A stretch of 64,000 nucleotides of DNA from Batillaria attramentaria (GCA_018292915.2 JACVVK020000347.1:349501-413500), one strand, 5' to 3'. Shown: positions 33,447-45,792, counted from the stretch's first letter. Numbers and translations are program-made. The notes: generated from the sequence alone by a model not told the origin.

Positions 33447-35229
33447 CACGTAGTATGGCGGAAGAGCCAGAAAAGTGCCAGGTTCAGTTCAGCTTAAGCT
33501 TGCGGGTCATGTACGTTAAATATAGTACAATATCTTTGCCCCTTTTAAAATTTGTGTGCAGAGTAAAACTGAAATGGCAATCTGGTGCTTTTTGTTGGCT
33601 TTGTAAACAGGTTTCATGCCAGGTAATAGTAAAATTAGGGGAAAATGAGGCTGGCTTGTGGACTATTTGTATTCATGCGCGGCTGGCACAGGAGCCAGCA
33701 GACGACCGTGGAATGGGGGGTATGTGGTCGCTGCCAACATTGCCAAAAAACGGAATATTGGAATTTGCTTAAATTTACTCTACACATGAGTCTGTGGCTG
33801 CCTGATTTTTGTGATTTTTTTTTTTTTTTTTTTTGGGGGGGGGGATTTTAAAGCATTTCTATGGTGTCATCTGCAACATTATGTGTAAGAGGAATATATA
33901 GCGTCTACCTCCAGATTTGCATTTATGGTACACTGTACGTAGCCTGTATGTGCCCTCCACGTGTCTACGTGTCACTCTCCATTCAAGAGCCGACACGCCA
34001 GGCGTCTGAGGGAACGACAAGTAGGGGAGCAAACTCAAAAGTACTTGGCCATCTGGGCTGACGGTCAGCGCTGAGTACCGGCCCCTAATAAATCTGTTCC
34101 ACTCTCGAGTGTGTGTGTTGTAAAGCCCCTCCCCCAGCACACTCACTCCACCTCTACTCTTCGGCAAGCCTGTCAAACTTGCAATACCTCTCTCACGGGG
34201 GATAAACACGTGACTGGCTCTATACGATGAAGAGTGGGCAGTACGAGGAGCGACATCAGGCCGTCAATAACTTGACTGATGCTCAGTGACCAGCCCGGCC
34301 CGAGACGATTCACAGTTGGTGCGACAGCAATAAGCATCAAGTAGGCGTTGTTACAAAACATGTTAGATCGGATCAGCCGCCAAAAAAAGTCCTATCCCCT
34401 GTCACCAAAATCTGTCGGGCCCCAGTACTATAGTGCTGGTCACGTGCTTACCCCCCCCCCCCCCACAGCCCCCCACCCCCCACACACACACCAGCGGACC
34501 ATAAGTTGCAGAAAGAGAAAGCCGGCGGACCAAGTTGCATCATACAGTGACCTTCGTGAATACGTTTTACTTGGCTATTGTTCTGCAAACAGCTGACCTG
34601 AAACCGGAAGTACGATTTTACACAGGGACGCTCAACTTGACTTAACTTGTGTCGCTTTCAGCTGATCTTGTGTATTAATGTTTCTTAATGCAAATTCTTC
34701 GGGAAATCCTTTTAGTTAAAAAAAAAAAAATGAGTACGATTTTACACATAGACGCTCAACTCAACTCGTGTCGCATTTCCGCCAACTTGTGTACTTGATG
34801 TTTATACCAAATACTGTATCATACAGTGATTGTCTACACCCTACATCGCGTGTCTATGTGTGTCAGTCTACAGCTTCGTCTCTCCGTCTCACTGTCACAG
34901 TGTCTCACCGGTTTGACTAATCGCTGTAAACCGAGCGGCGTTGCCCGAGATAACATTGACAAAGTGTGAAGTGTTACCCCGCTTTTCACGGCTGACCTCC
35001 CTTCACGATGAGACTATAGAATACCATTGGTAGCTATCACTAGCGTCGTTAGTATCCGTTTACACAGTAGGCAGTCAGAGGCACAATGATCGGTTTTACG
35101 GTGTAACGGAAAGGTGCACACACTGATACCCATAGCTTGGCGGCTTATAGGAGTAGGCCCAGTAGTTTCTCTCTGAACAATCGTGTTAGCTTTTGGAATC
35201 ATGATGTTTTCATACACAATTGTGTTTGT
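32340..35229. other. Gene-free stretch with microsatellites
   Basis: No supported gene. It contains CA tracts at 33091-33148 and 33360-33448 (the latter ending in ACGC repeats), poly-T at 33032 and 33818, an AATAAA at 33284 that could serve gene 3, and a C-run at 34450. The 108-codon frame at 32659-32985 has no recognisable domain. Confidence 0.45.
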
Positions 35230-38072
35230 AGGCTTTACGTGTATTGAATTTCAGTTGGACAGCTAAGCGGTATGCATTGCTATTTGCGGCAGTGTGACCC
35301 GTTCTCTGTAAGCTTTACATGTATTGCTATTTGCGGCCGTGTGACCCGTTCTCTGTAGCTTTACATGTATTGCTATTGCGGCAGTGTGACCCGTTCTCTG
35401 TAGGCTTTACATGTATTGCTATTCGCGGCGTGTGACCCGTTCTCTGTAGGCTTTACATGTATTGCTATTGGCGGCGTGTGACCCGTTCTCTGTATAGGCT
35501 TTACATGTATTGCTATTCGCGGCAGTGTGACCCGTTCTCTGTATAGGCTTTACATGTATTGCTATTGCGGCGTGTGACCCGTTCTCTGTAGGCTTTACAT
35601 GTATTGCTATTGGCGGCAGTGTGACCCGTTCTCTGTAGGCTTTACATGTATTGCTATTCGCGGCAGTGTGACCCGTTCTCTGTAGGCTTTACATGTATTG
35701 CTATTGGCGGCAGTGTGACCCGTTCTCTGTAGCTTTACATGTATTGCTATTGCGGCGTGTGACCCGTTCTCTGTAGGCTTTACATGTATTGCTATTGCGG
35801 CGTGTGACCCGTTCTCTGTAGGCTTTACATGTATTGCTATTCGCGGCAGTGTGACCCGTTCTCTGTAGGCTTTACATGTATTGCTATTGGCGGCCGTGTG
35901 ACCCGTTCTCTGTAAGCTTTACATGTATTGCTATTGGCGGCGTGTGACCCGTTCTCTGTAGGCTTTACATGTATTGCTATTGCGGCCAGTGTGACCCGTT
36001 CTCTGTAGGCTTTACATGTATTGCTATTGGCGGCAGTGTGACCCGTTCTCTGTAGGCTTTACATGTATTGCTATTGGCGGCAGTGTGACCCGTTCTCTGT
36101 AGGCTTTACATGTATTGCTATTGGCGGCAGTGTGACCCGTTCTCTGTAGGCTTTACATGCATTGCTATTGCGGCAGTGTGACCCGTTCTCTGTAGGCTTT
36201 ACATGTATTGCTATTGGCGGCGTGTGACCCGTTCTCTGTAGGCTTTACATGTATTGCTATTGGCGGCAGTGTGACCCGTTCTCTGTAGGCTTTACATGTA
36301 TTGCTATTGGCGGCCGTGTGACCCGTTCTCTGTAGCTTTACATGTATTGCTATTGGCGGCGTGTGACCCGTTCTCTGTAGGCTTTACGTGCATTGCTAGT
36401 GCGGGCGTGTGACCCGTTCTCTGTAGGCTTTTACATTGCTATTGGCGGCAGTGTGACCCGTTCTCTGTAGGCTTTACATGTATTGCTATTCGGCAGTGTG
36501 ACCCGTTCTCTGTAGGCTTTACATGTATTGCTATTGGCGGCAGTGTGACCCGTTCTCTGTAGGCTTTACATGTATTGCTATTGGCGGCAGTGTGACCCGT
36601 TCTCTGTAGGCTTTACATGTATTGCTATTGGCGGCCGTGTGACCCGTTCTCTGTAGGCTTTACATGTATTGCTATTGGCGGCAGTGTGACCCGTTCTCTG
36701 TAGGCTTTACATGTATTGCTATTGGCGGCAGTGTGACCCGTTCTCTGTAGGCTTTACATGTATTGCTATTGGCGGCAGTGTGACCCGTTCTCTGTAGGCT
36801 TTACATGTATTGCTATTGGCGGCAGTGTGACCCGTTCTCTGTAGGCTTTACATGTATTGCTATTGGCGGCAGTGTGACCCGTTCTCTGTAGGCTTTACAT
36901 GTATTGCTATTGGCGGCAGTGTGACCCGTTCTCTGTAGGCTTTACATGTATTGCTATTGGCGGCAGTGTGACCCGTTCTCTGTAGGCTTTACATGTATTG
37001 CTATTGGCGGCAGTGTGACCCGTTCTCTGTAGGCTTTACATGTATTGCTATTGGCGGCAGTGTGACCCGTTCTCTGTAGGCTTTACATGTATTGCTATTG
37101 GCGGCAGTGTGACCCGTTCTCTGTAGGCTTTACATGTATTGCTATTGGCGGCAGTGTGACCCGTTCTCTGTAGGCTTTACATGTATTGCTATTGGCGGCA
37201 GTGTGACCCGTTCTCTGTAGGCTTTACATGTATTGCTATTGGCGGCGGCAGTGTGACCCGTTCTCTGTAGGCTTTACATGTATTGCTATTGGCGGCAGTG
37301 TGACCCGTTCTCTGTAGGCTTTACATGTATTGCTATTGGCGGCAGTGTGACCCGTTCTCTGTAGGCTTTACATGTATTGCTATTGGCGGCAGTGTGACCC
37401 GTTCTCTGTAGGCTTTACGTGTATTGCTATTGGCGGCAGTGTGACCCGTTCTCTGTATAGGCTTTATGTATTGCTATTGGCGGCAGTGTGACCCGTTCTC
37501 TGTAGGCTTTACATGTATTGCTATTGGCGGCAGTGTGACCCGTTCTCTGTAGGCTTTACGTGTATTGCTATTGGCGGCAGTGTGACCCGTTCTCTGTAGG
37601 CTTTACATGTATTGCTATTGGCGGCAGTGTGACCCGTTCTCTGTAGGCTTTACATGTATTGCTATTGGCGGCAGTGTGACCCGTTCTCTGTAGGCCTTTA
37701 CGTGTATTGCTATTGGCGGCAGTGTGACCCGTTCTCTGTATAGGCTTTACGTGTATTGCTATTGGCGGCAGTGTGACCCGTTCTCTGTAGGCTTTACATG
37801 TATTGCTATTGGCGGCAGTGTGACCCGTTCTCTGTAGGCTTTACGTGTATTGCTATTGGCGGCAGTGTGACCCGTTCTCTGTAGGCTTTACATGTATTGC
37901 TATTGGCGGCCGTGTGACCCGTTCTCTGTAGGCTTTACATGTATTGCTATTGGCGGCAGTGTGACCCGTTCTCTGTAGGCTTTACATGTATTGCTATTGG
38001 CGGCAGTGTGACCCGTTCTCTGTAGGCTTTACATGTATTGCTATTGGCGGCAGTGTGACCCGTTCTCTGTAG
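35230..38072 (+). repeat. 47-bp minisatellite, about 60 copies
   Basis: The unit is GGCTTTACATGTATTGCTAT + TGGCGGCAGTGTGACCCG + TTCTCTGTA. The left third is heterogeneous (GCGGC, CGCGGC, GGCGGCC, missing GG). The middle and right are almost uniform, which suggests homogenisation from the centre. No open frame or known function. Confidence 0.97.
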
Positions 38073-38314
38073 TTGTACTTCACTGTTTCTGCTTTTATTT
38101 TCTACAGGAACAAATATCAATGCCTACAAATATAAATCAGGGTGACACGTAAGCGGACTATCATACGGAAACAACGTTCTCAGTCAAAGGATGCCGTTAT
38201 CTATCGGCATTTCTCTACATACAGAAATGTTAATTCAAACAACCCAATATACATAACTCCCTTTCCCATCGTCATTTGACTTCACTGTGAAAATAATCAG
38301 CAAACTATAGCGGG

Positions 38315-38316
<2 letters not shown>

Positions 38317-38382
<66 letters not shown>
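38317..38382 (+). repeat. (GT)n microsatellite
   Basis: About 33 GT units. Confidence 0.95.
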
Positions 38383-38386
<4 letters not shown>

Positions 38387-38391
38387 TCTCT

Positions 38392-38580
38392 GAAGTGCAG
38401 CTGTCGATAGACGTAAGACATCTAGTCACCCTGACCAAGTGCAGCTGTCGATAGACGTAAGACATCTAGTCATGCACCCTGACCAAGTGAAGCTGTCGAT
38501 AGACGTAAGACATCTAGGCACCCTGACCAAGTGAAGCTGTCGATAGACAGAAGACATCTAGTTATCCTGACCAAGTACAA
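38392..38580 (+). repeat. About 45-bp minisatellite, 4 copies
   Basis: Units GTGCAGCTGTCGATAGACGT + AAGACATCTAG + CACCCTGACCAA with small indels. Confidence 0.9.
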
Positions 38581-39007
38581 CTGACGAGTATTATATTTCA
38601 TCCATAGAAATGTCACTTTCTTGTATCAATAATGTGATTATTAACGTATCAACCCACCACTGAGTCTCTGTAATAGGCAGACATTCATCTCACATCCAAA
38701 GCTCCCAGCACCACTACGTGTTTGCCTCAGTGAACATGTTCTATATTATGGGAGATTTTTACACCCCAACAGTTCGGACAAAGCGGAGCATGTCTTATAA
38801 TGGACGGTATCGGTTCACAACTCTAAACGCGGCGTCGTAAAAAGCCCTTTAAGGACAAACTGTTAAGAGCGGAGATTTAGTCTTTATGGTGGTCGGCCCA
38901 CTTAACGATTTGCTCCGTGCAGGTGGCTGTGGGATAACTTGAACTGGACTTCTGTTCCATACACTGCCGACCCGCAATAAGGCGTGACACGTTACTAAGG
39001 AGACTCA

Positions 39008-39083
<76 letters not shown>

Positions 39084-39239
39084 CGTAGTTTCACTGTGCG
39101 CTGAAGAGACTCATTGACATAGACTGCCATAGTCTGTTTCACGGCTGACAAGATCCCGTGACACCGTCGCTGAACTGTATTCGTGCTGTAAGGTCAGTAC
39201 GCACAAGATGGCGTTTTCACATGTGGACACGGTGAACTA
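38581..39239. other. Gene-free stretch
   Basis: Nothing recognisable except about 36 CA units at 39007-39080. Confidence 0.5.
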
Positions 39240-39257
39240 GTCTAGACAATGTTGAGC

Positions 39258-39392
39258 GGGTAGAGCGTTGGACTCTCCATGCTTGGGTCGTGAGTTCGAG
39301 TCCTGTCTGGGGCAAAATATTTGTGCTAGCGTTTTCCTCGTTGCCCCGTCTTTGATGTCAGTCACGTGACGTGGAAAAGGACGTTAAACCCC
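39258..39392 (+). mobile_element. Truncated tRNA-derived SINE, plus strand
   Basis: Starts within the A box (GGGTAGAGCGTTGGACT) and keeps the B box (GAGTTCGAGTCC) and body. It has more changes than other copies, so it is older. Confidence 0.8.
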
Positions 39393-39599
39393 TCCCTGAC
39401 AAGCAACTAACCTAGTAATTTCATGACAACTGTGAAATGACGTCAGCCCCGGTATCCAACTCTTGCACTGGACAAAACACATTTTGCGAGCAAGTCACTA
39501 ACAACATGAAGCAGAAAAACTTCACTTCTTGCCATAGAGAAAGTGGAGACAATTTATTGAACTTCGATCAACAGGTTCGAGTACTCTTTGAAGAAAAGG

Positions 39600-39618
39600 C
39601 AATAACAACAATAATAGC

Positions 39619-39653
<35 letters not shown>

Positions 39654-39655
39654 AA
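39600..39655 (+). repeat. (CAA)n microsatellite
   Basis: AACAACAACA run followed by AAAACC. Confidence 0.9.
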
Positions 39656-39802
39656 ACCAAAGGTCATCTGATTTACTTGGACATAACTTTGACGGAAAAT
39701 AATATTATGATCATGTTTCCATGGGTCTGTTGTCATTCATAGTCAACTCGTACGCTCTCTCTCTCTCTCTCTCCGTCCAAGGGTTGATATATATATAAAA
39801 GT

Positions 39803-40222
39803 AGCCTGTCTTTCTCAGGGGCATCCATATGGAACTCTTTACCACCGAGTATCCAAAACGTTTCCAAATTCATGAACTTCAAACAAATTCTACACGATAC
39901 GCTTATCTGACCATATACATAGAAATGTGTTACATACATGTTTTGAAATATTAGAGACGACTGTAAAGTTCTTATTTGGCACACAGCCAGTATCATCAGC
40001 ACATGCCACGTATGTTTTGATTTGTTTATCGTGTGTATTTTTCTCTCCTGTATTTCCCTTAGATAGTTTATACTTTTTTCCTTGTTTCTTGTTTGTTTGT
40101 TTGTTTGTTTGTTTTGATTTTTTTCCTCAATACCCTTTAATGTAGAATAGCAGGACAGATAGGCAGCAATGCCTAAATGCTCTATCCTGAATAAAAAACG
40201 TATCATCATCATCATCATCATC
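39803..40222 (+). mobile_element. LINE 3' end with hairpin and (ATC)n tail
   Basis: 39803-39910 encodes SLSFSGASIWNSLPPSIQN.. to ..FKQILHDTLI and a stop, the typical end of a CR1/L2-like reverse-transcriptase protein. The UTR ends GATAGGCAGCAATGCC, AATAAA and (ATC)n. The hairpin 40160-40175 (TAGGCA, loop GCAA, TGCCTA) has a GNRA tetraloop. The copy is 5'-truncated. Confidence 0.8.
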
Positions 40223-42150
40223 TCTCTCTCTCATGTCGTTAATCTGATTAGGTAGAAAAGTGGTGATGGAGTATAGTGTGCACTCAGTGATTTAGTAACT
40301 GTAAAGAAAGGAGAGAAATCACAGAGCCTGTACTGGCTGTAGCTATGAAGCAGGAAGTGAACATAGAACTGTAGTTCACGTGATGTGTCACGTGACTGAT
40401 GCTGGTCTAAAGAATTCAGACAGAATGTGACAGCTCTTTTTCCCTGCAACCCCCCCCCCCCCCCCCCCCCGCCAGCATCACCACCACCACTCCAAAACAC
40501 ACACAGACACACAGACACACACACACACACACACACACACCTTCCGTATGTACACTGTCCGTATGAATACCGCGTTTGTGTACCTTTAACAAAAGTGGTT
40601 GGGAGAAGGGGGCGTGGCGGGAGGGAGGGGTTGGGTAGACGGTAGAGTGGTAAAGAACTATCTCTCTACTCCATAGCTCCACTTACTTTGACAACTCAAC
40701 AATGACGTCTCTCTTAAAGTCCATTTTCTAGTCGCCTCAGTAACGTGCATACCAATGGTACTGTTCACGTGTGGTATTCCGGTTGTTAACCCTCTCCCCT
40801 AGCTCTCTCTCTCTCTCTCTTATCGGTGAGGTCAGCAAAACCATACCCCCCCCCCCCCCCCTCCCATCCGCAGTGCAAAAAGTACGGAGCACAGCTGTTG
40901 ATAAACAGTACGGTCTCAAATTAAAAAAAAAGGAAAGTAATTGAACCCTCCTGTCTTATTCCCTGAATAGCTTTATACCTGGCCTACAGCTGCTACGGGA
41001 ATTTTGCACGCTGTTTCTCACTCTCCGTGAATCAGAGACAAGGTTCCAACAGTGCATTTATATATAACCACACACTATTGTCTAGGGGTGGGATAAATCA
41101 CAATTCTCTACGGTAGCTACAGCCTACAGGTCCTAGTCTGCAGCTGACGACCGTCTTCAGTTCCCACACTGGGACAATTACACGCGGCGGTGTCCTCGGC
41201 ACACTACACAATATGCTTACACGTAAAGCGCCGTTAGTCACACGCCATTTGCCCGTCCACAATACTCCTTATACCGGCATGGCGTCATTTGCATTTCCTC
41301 ACTACACTTATGGCAAAGACGGGGCCATGGCAGATAAAAAGTCTCAGTCACCCCCCCCCCCCCCTTCCCCCTTGCCCTGCCTGCACACCTTTCCCACCCT
41401 CCGTCACCTCCTCCCTTTTTTGGCACCCGCACTTCCTCACGGATCAACAGTTTGAATAGACTATTCTGTCCGCGACTACAAACTACAGTTGAACTTTCAT
41501 TCTCTCTTGGCGTCAGTGTCACAGTCCCGTTCACGTGAATGTCATCGTACGTGTTTACACTACAGACAACGTTTGTAACTTTATGTGATGTGCAGTTTGG
41601 ACTGTTGTGATTTCTTCCGTCCTACAATATGTTTTTTTGTAATTCTGTACGTATGAGAATCATGTATGATGCATTACTTAACATTCCTCCATACCCCAAA
41701 TGGGGAGAAAGAAATAAAATCTTTGAATCAACAAGTGCTTGCATCACTGCACAACCCTTGACACACGGAAGAAGCAAACCATTCGTGATGACGGATTCGT
41801 CTTCAACTTTACTCACTCTCCTTCCTGCCACACTTTCCGAAACTGTTCAACTGTTTGAAAATGGCATGCATGAACTACGGCTAATATACAACAACTGTAA
41901 ACATGTTCTGAGAAAGCTAACAGAATGCTATCAAAATCAGCAGCAGAAATTTCATGTACTGATAAAACTTCAATTATGACACAAAATCAAAAACAAACAT
42001 GTATGTATAATGATGACCAACAAGAGAAGCAAACCTGTAGGGCAAGTTACAGCCTGGAATATAAACAAGAGAAAAAAAGGCACAACGTGTATGAATTGCG
42101 ACATATTATATTATTATCTGTGAACTGCATGCAGTCAGTATTTATAAATG
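40223..42150. other. Gene-free stretch
   Basis: Contains a C-run and CA tract (40450-40540), a second C-run (40847) and (CT)n runs. The 116-codon frame at 41629-41979 is not low-complexity but shows no domain, splice context or homologue that I recognise. Confidence 0.45.
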
Positions 42151-42153
42151 AAA

Positions 42154-42199
42154 TCTCTCTCTCTCTCTCTCTCTCTCTCACACTCTCTTGAGTCTTGAG

Positions 42200-42267
<68 letters not shown>
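42154..42267 (+). repeat. (CT)n / (AC)n microsatellites
   Basis: Two CT tracts separated by CTTGAGTCTTGAGT and followed by about 25 CA units. Confidence 0.9.
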
Positions 42268-42269
<2 letters not shown>

Positions 42270-42359
42270 AGAGATTTTATCAATGATGGCACTATGGACT
42301 CTCATTCAGCTCGAACCAGCCATCTGATATGCTGACACTCAACTTGATATGATACACAT

Positions 42360-42553
42360 CATCTGATATTCCACCAGTTCCACCTGATATTACACACTTT
42401 TCACTTTTATACTACATACTCTCCATCTGATATACAGATATTCCATCTGATAAATATTCACACATATTCCGCCTGATATCACACACGCTCTACATGAGAT
42501 TACGAACACTTCACTTGATACACATGTATGTATTTCACACATTCCACCTGATA

Positions 42554-42597
<44 letters not shown>

Positions 42598-42795
42598 CAC
42601 ATCACACAATACTATTACACACTCTCCCCTCGATATTACAAACAATTCATCTGATACATGTATTACACACACTCCAGCTGGTATTACACACATTCCGCGT
42701 GATATCACACTCTTCACTTGATATTACACCCACACCAACTGATATCTGACAAGTGATATTACACACTCTCCACGTGATATTACACACTCTCCATT
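42360..42795. repeat. Degenerate GATATTACACACTC repeats downstream of the LRR gene
   Basis: Many imperfect copies of CACCTGATATTACACA / CTCCACGTGATATTACAC in 20-25-bp spacing, with one long CA tract (42557-42595). Confidence 0.75.
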
Positions 42796-42806
42796 GCAGA
42801 AAACAG

Positions 42807-44609
42807 TCAGGCTGCACACGACACTGCCCGTGTCCACAACAAACACGCCATAATTGCCAGTGATACACAGACACGTGACACCAAATGGTTCCTGTGAGTA
42901 TGTACAGCTACTCCGTGTGAAGCGTGACCGTCAGGACTGGGTGGTGTGACAGTCGTGGAAGGTTTGTGTACGGTACTCACCAGCCCACACTGTGACACCA
43001 ACACGCTGTCGGCCAGAAACTTGGGCAGCACACACACGTAATAGCGTGAACCTGGCCGCAGATCGGAGATGGAGTGTGAAGTTCTGTACGGAGGAAGCGT
43101 TTCTTCGCGTGGCCCAGCAAAGCAAGAACCAGTACCCTGTACTGACACACACCACACGCGCACAGTCCAGTACAGTTGTGTCCCCTCGTAAGGCCAGGTC
43201 ACTGTCACAGAATACTCAGTTGCTGCCCTTAGTGTGAGATTGACGAAGACAGAGACTGGGCCGTTAGTGTCGTTGAAGGTGAATCCCCGGAGACTGGTCA
43301 ACGGGTTGTTCACGACACTGAGCATGTCAAGGGTGGGGCCCCTCAGTAGGTCCGCTGACAACCACCGGAGTTGGTTATCATCCAGATCCAACCGGCTCAA
43401 ACTGGTCAGCTCCTGGAATGTCGCGTTCTGAATGTTCCAGAGCGCGTTTGAGGACAAGTTGAGTTCCAGCAGGTTCCTCATCACGCGGAACATACCCCGG
43501 TGCACGGTGTCCAGTCTGTTGCCCGCCAAGTTCAACACGTACACCGACTCCCGGAACCTGTCGAAAGCGCCAGTCTTGATGGTGTGAATCTTGTTGTGAC
43601 TAAGGTCAAACCACGAGATCCTCCTCACGCTTTCAAACATGTCCCGGTCTATCGCCTCCAGGTCATTGTGAGCTAACGTCAGGTTATCCAGCTGCAGGTC
43701 ACGGAAGGCCCGCTGGCTGATGGTAGAGATGTGATTGTGATCGACAGCGAGTGTTTTGAGATTCTGAAGCTTGGGAAACACGTCCTGGGGGATGGAGCCC
43801 AGAGAGTTGTTACTCATCACCAGCACCTGCAGAGTGCTGGCAAAGCTGGGAACATCAAAGCAGTCTAGTGAAGGAAGCACGTTGCTATCCAGGTATAAGT
43901 GTCTCAATGACGTCAGACCCTGAAACACGTTCTCTGCCAGAGAGGCAAGGCGGTTATGGGAAAGTCGTAACGTGCGGAGGGCGGACAGCTCCTGAAATGC
44001 CCCGACCTCCAGAGTATGAATGTCATTGTGTGAGAGATCAAGGTAGGTGAGACACGGAAGTCCTGACAACTGTAACGGTCTGATGGCCGTCAGTCGGTTA
44101 TGCTGCAGGTGAAGTTCCTGTAGATGAGGCAAACTGAACGCTCTCTCCTGGATCCTTGATAGCTCATTACTGGCCAGGTGGAGCTTCTCCAGGTTGGGCA
44201 TATTGACGAACACGTTGGCAGAGACTTCCTTCAGGCGATTCTGAGTGAGGTTCAGCTCCTTGATCTGGTGCAGGTAGTGAAACACACTCACCCCGATCGT
44301 CTCAATGTGGTTATTGGCCAGCACCAGGTACTCCAGGTTGGGTACCGAGTTCAGCACACCCGGCTTGAGCCGCTCTATACTGTTAGAACTCAGGTCCAGA
44401 AATATGGCTTCTGGCGACACGCTGAGCAGGATCTCGTGCAGTGAGTCTGACGTCAGCCCCAAACCGTTACAGTACACGTAGTAGATCTCGGTACACTGAC
44501 ACACAGATGGGCAACCTCCCACGTCTCGTGCTGCACTCGGCATGGTAACCATGGTTACTGCCGCCATGACAACGAAGCAGACTCCGCTGGACCATCGCCA
44601 TCTAGACAT
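42807..44609 (-). CDS. Secreted or membrane-attached leucine-rich-repeat protein with FN3-like domain
   Basis: An intact 600-codon frame. Residues 1-27 form a signal peptide (hydrophobic VCFVVMAAVTMVTM). CPSVCQC at about 33-39 is an LRRNT cap. About sixteen LxxLxLxxN repeats follow to about residue 455 (for example LDLSSNSIERL, LNLTQNRLKEV, LDLSHNKIHTI). There is no clear LRRCT. Residues about 463-548 resemble a fibronectin III domain (VTVTWPYEG, SISDLRPGSRYYVCVL). The last 57 residues hold a Thr/Pro linker and the weakly hydrophobic VCVSLAIMACLLW, possibly a GPI signal. However, CTG|GTGAGTACC at 42981/42980 is a strong donor in phase 0, so the real 3' end may be spliced elsewhere. Extracellular adhesion or recognition is the family-level role. 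Confidence 0.85.
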   Translation of the reverse strand: MSRWRWSSGVCFVVMAAVTMVTMPSAARDVGGCPSVCQCTEIYYVYCNGLGLTSDSLHEILLSVSPEAIFLDLSSNSIERLKPGVLNSVPNLEYLVLANNHIETIGVSVFHYLHQIKELNLTQNRLKEVSANVFVNMPNLEKLHLASNELSRIQERAFSLPHLQELHLQHNRLTAIRPLQLSGLPCLTYLDLSHNDIHTLEVGAFQELSALRTLRLSHNRLASLAENVFQGLTSLRHLYLDSNVLPSLDCFDVPSFASTLQVLVMSNNSLGSIPQDVFPKLQNLKTLAVDHNHISTISQRAFRDLQLDNLTLAHNDLEAIDRDMFESVRRISWFDLSHNKIHTIKTGAFDRFRESVYVLNLAGNRLDTVHRGMFRVMRNLLELNLSSNALWNIQNATFQELTSLSRLDLDDNQLRWLSADLLRGPTLDMLSVVNNPLTSLRGFTFNDTNGPVSVFVNLTLRAATEYSVTVTWPYEGTQLYWTVRVWCVSVQGTGSCFAGPREETLPPYRTSHSISDLRPGSRYYVCVLPKFLADSVLVSQCGLVSTVHKPSTTVTPPSPDGHASHGVAVHTHRNHLVSRVCVSLAIMACLLWTRAVSCAA

Positions 44610-45194
44610 GTTTTTTCCTCACCTATAGATACGACGAAACAACAGTCGTCAATAATAGTAACATTCAAGTCACAAGATACATAAGTTCTGCGTGTGTTCG
44701 AGTATTGTACGGATCCAGATAACAGATTATCCAACTTACAAGCAAGAACTCAGGTCTACTGAAAATTTAACCAATGGAGCTCAACGTATGTTAGGTACAG
44801 TTTCAGGCCTGTTGCCCTAGAAATGTTATCTTGAACTGATTAACTGACATGCAGTATATTGTCGTGTATGGGTGTAGGATGTAAGAGGCGAGTGTTGAAA
44901 GTTCCATTTCCAGTTGGTGAGTTACTCAGAGTCCGCTGATTTCCATGATACTGTATGCTGTGTTACACATAATTCGCTTCACCACCACAAATGGTGACTT
45001 TTGCTGTTCGCAAAGGAATATTAAATTAATCACTAAATCAGCATTGACTATGTCTGGCTGTAAAACTCTCTCTCTCTCTCTGTTTTGTTTGTTTTTGTTT
45101 GTTTTTTTGGGGTTTTTTTTCTTTTCTCATTGTTTGTTTGTCTGTTTTTTGTGGGTTTTTATTGGAGGGGGGGGGGGACTCCCTTTTCGGTAGC
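44610..45194. other. Upstream region of the LRR gene
   Basis: The presumed 5' UTR and promoter lie here on the minus strand. No TATA box or other clear element is seen. A CT run and T-rich patch begin at 45067. Confidence 0.4.
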
Positions 45195-45338
45195 CTAGAT
45201 TGTTAGTTTATCTTTGCTTATTATGCTTTGTTTTTGCTTTTGTTTGATCATTATTGTAGACTGTAGTGAGGACTTCTTGTAAGATAGGCAGAGATGCCTA
45301 CAAGAATTATCCTAATAAACGTTTCATCATCATCATCA

Positions 45339-45341
<3 letters not shown>
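45195..45341 (+). mobile_element. LINE 3' tail with hairpin and (ATC)n
   Basis: Only the terminal UTR is present: hairpin 45285-45300 (TAGGCA, loop GAGA, TGCCTA), TATCCTAATAAACGT and (ATC)n. Same family as 39803-40222. Confidence 0.75.

Positions 45342-45349
<8 letters not shown>

Positions 45350-45422
<73 letters not shown>
45350..45422 (+). repeat. (AC)n microsatellite
   Basis: About 36 CA units after the LINE tail. Confidence 0.95.
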
Positions 45423-45424
<2 letters not shown>

Positions 45425-45539
45425 CTTTCACGTTTGGGCAATTAAAAGCTGCCCCATATCAGTTACGTGTATGAAAAATCCCCCCCCCCCCCGGGCCAAT
45501 CGTGCGGAGGAGAATGTAAACTGCCCTGAAGGGAGGTGA

Positions 45540-45690
45540 CTTGGAGTTGGAGTGTTACACCGGCTAAGAACAGTTATGTTCAAATCCCAGCACACTACTC
45601 CAGGTACTATTTGTGCTGGCCTTTTTCTCGTTGCCCCGTCTTTGATTTCACCCATACGTGGTGGAGAAAGAACGTTAAACCCTTCATTGT
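45540..45690 (+). mobile_element. Old SINE copy, plus strand
   Basis: The head is badly degraded (GTTCAAATCCCAGC remains of the B box). The body TTTGTGCTGGCCTTTTTCTC to GTTAAACCC is good. Confidence 0.7.
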
Positions 45691-45792
45691 GTATGACTCC
45701 TTCCCCAATCACCCCTAACCTCCAACAGTCATTCTCTGTTTTTGCTGGTATACTGCTCTGGTTGCTGTAAAGGAGTTTTTGCCTTCTCAATG

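Noticed and set aside
33296..33772. 158-codon frame
   Set aside because: About a quarter translates a CA/ACGC microsatellite and the rest shows no domain.
35230..38072. CRISPR-like regular repeat array
   Set aside because: Units are directly adjacent with no unique spacers, and the window is eukaryotic. It is a minisatellite.
41629..41979. 116-codon frame without low complexity
   Set aside because: Could be a mobile-element relic, but no motif, neighbouring frame or tail supports it. Left as gene-free sequence.
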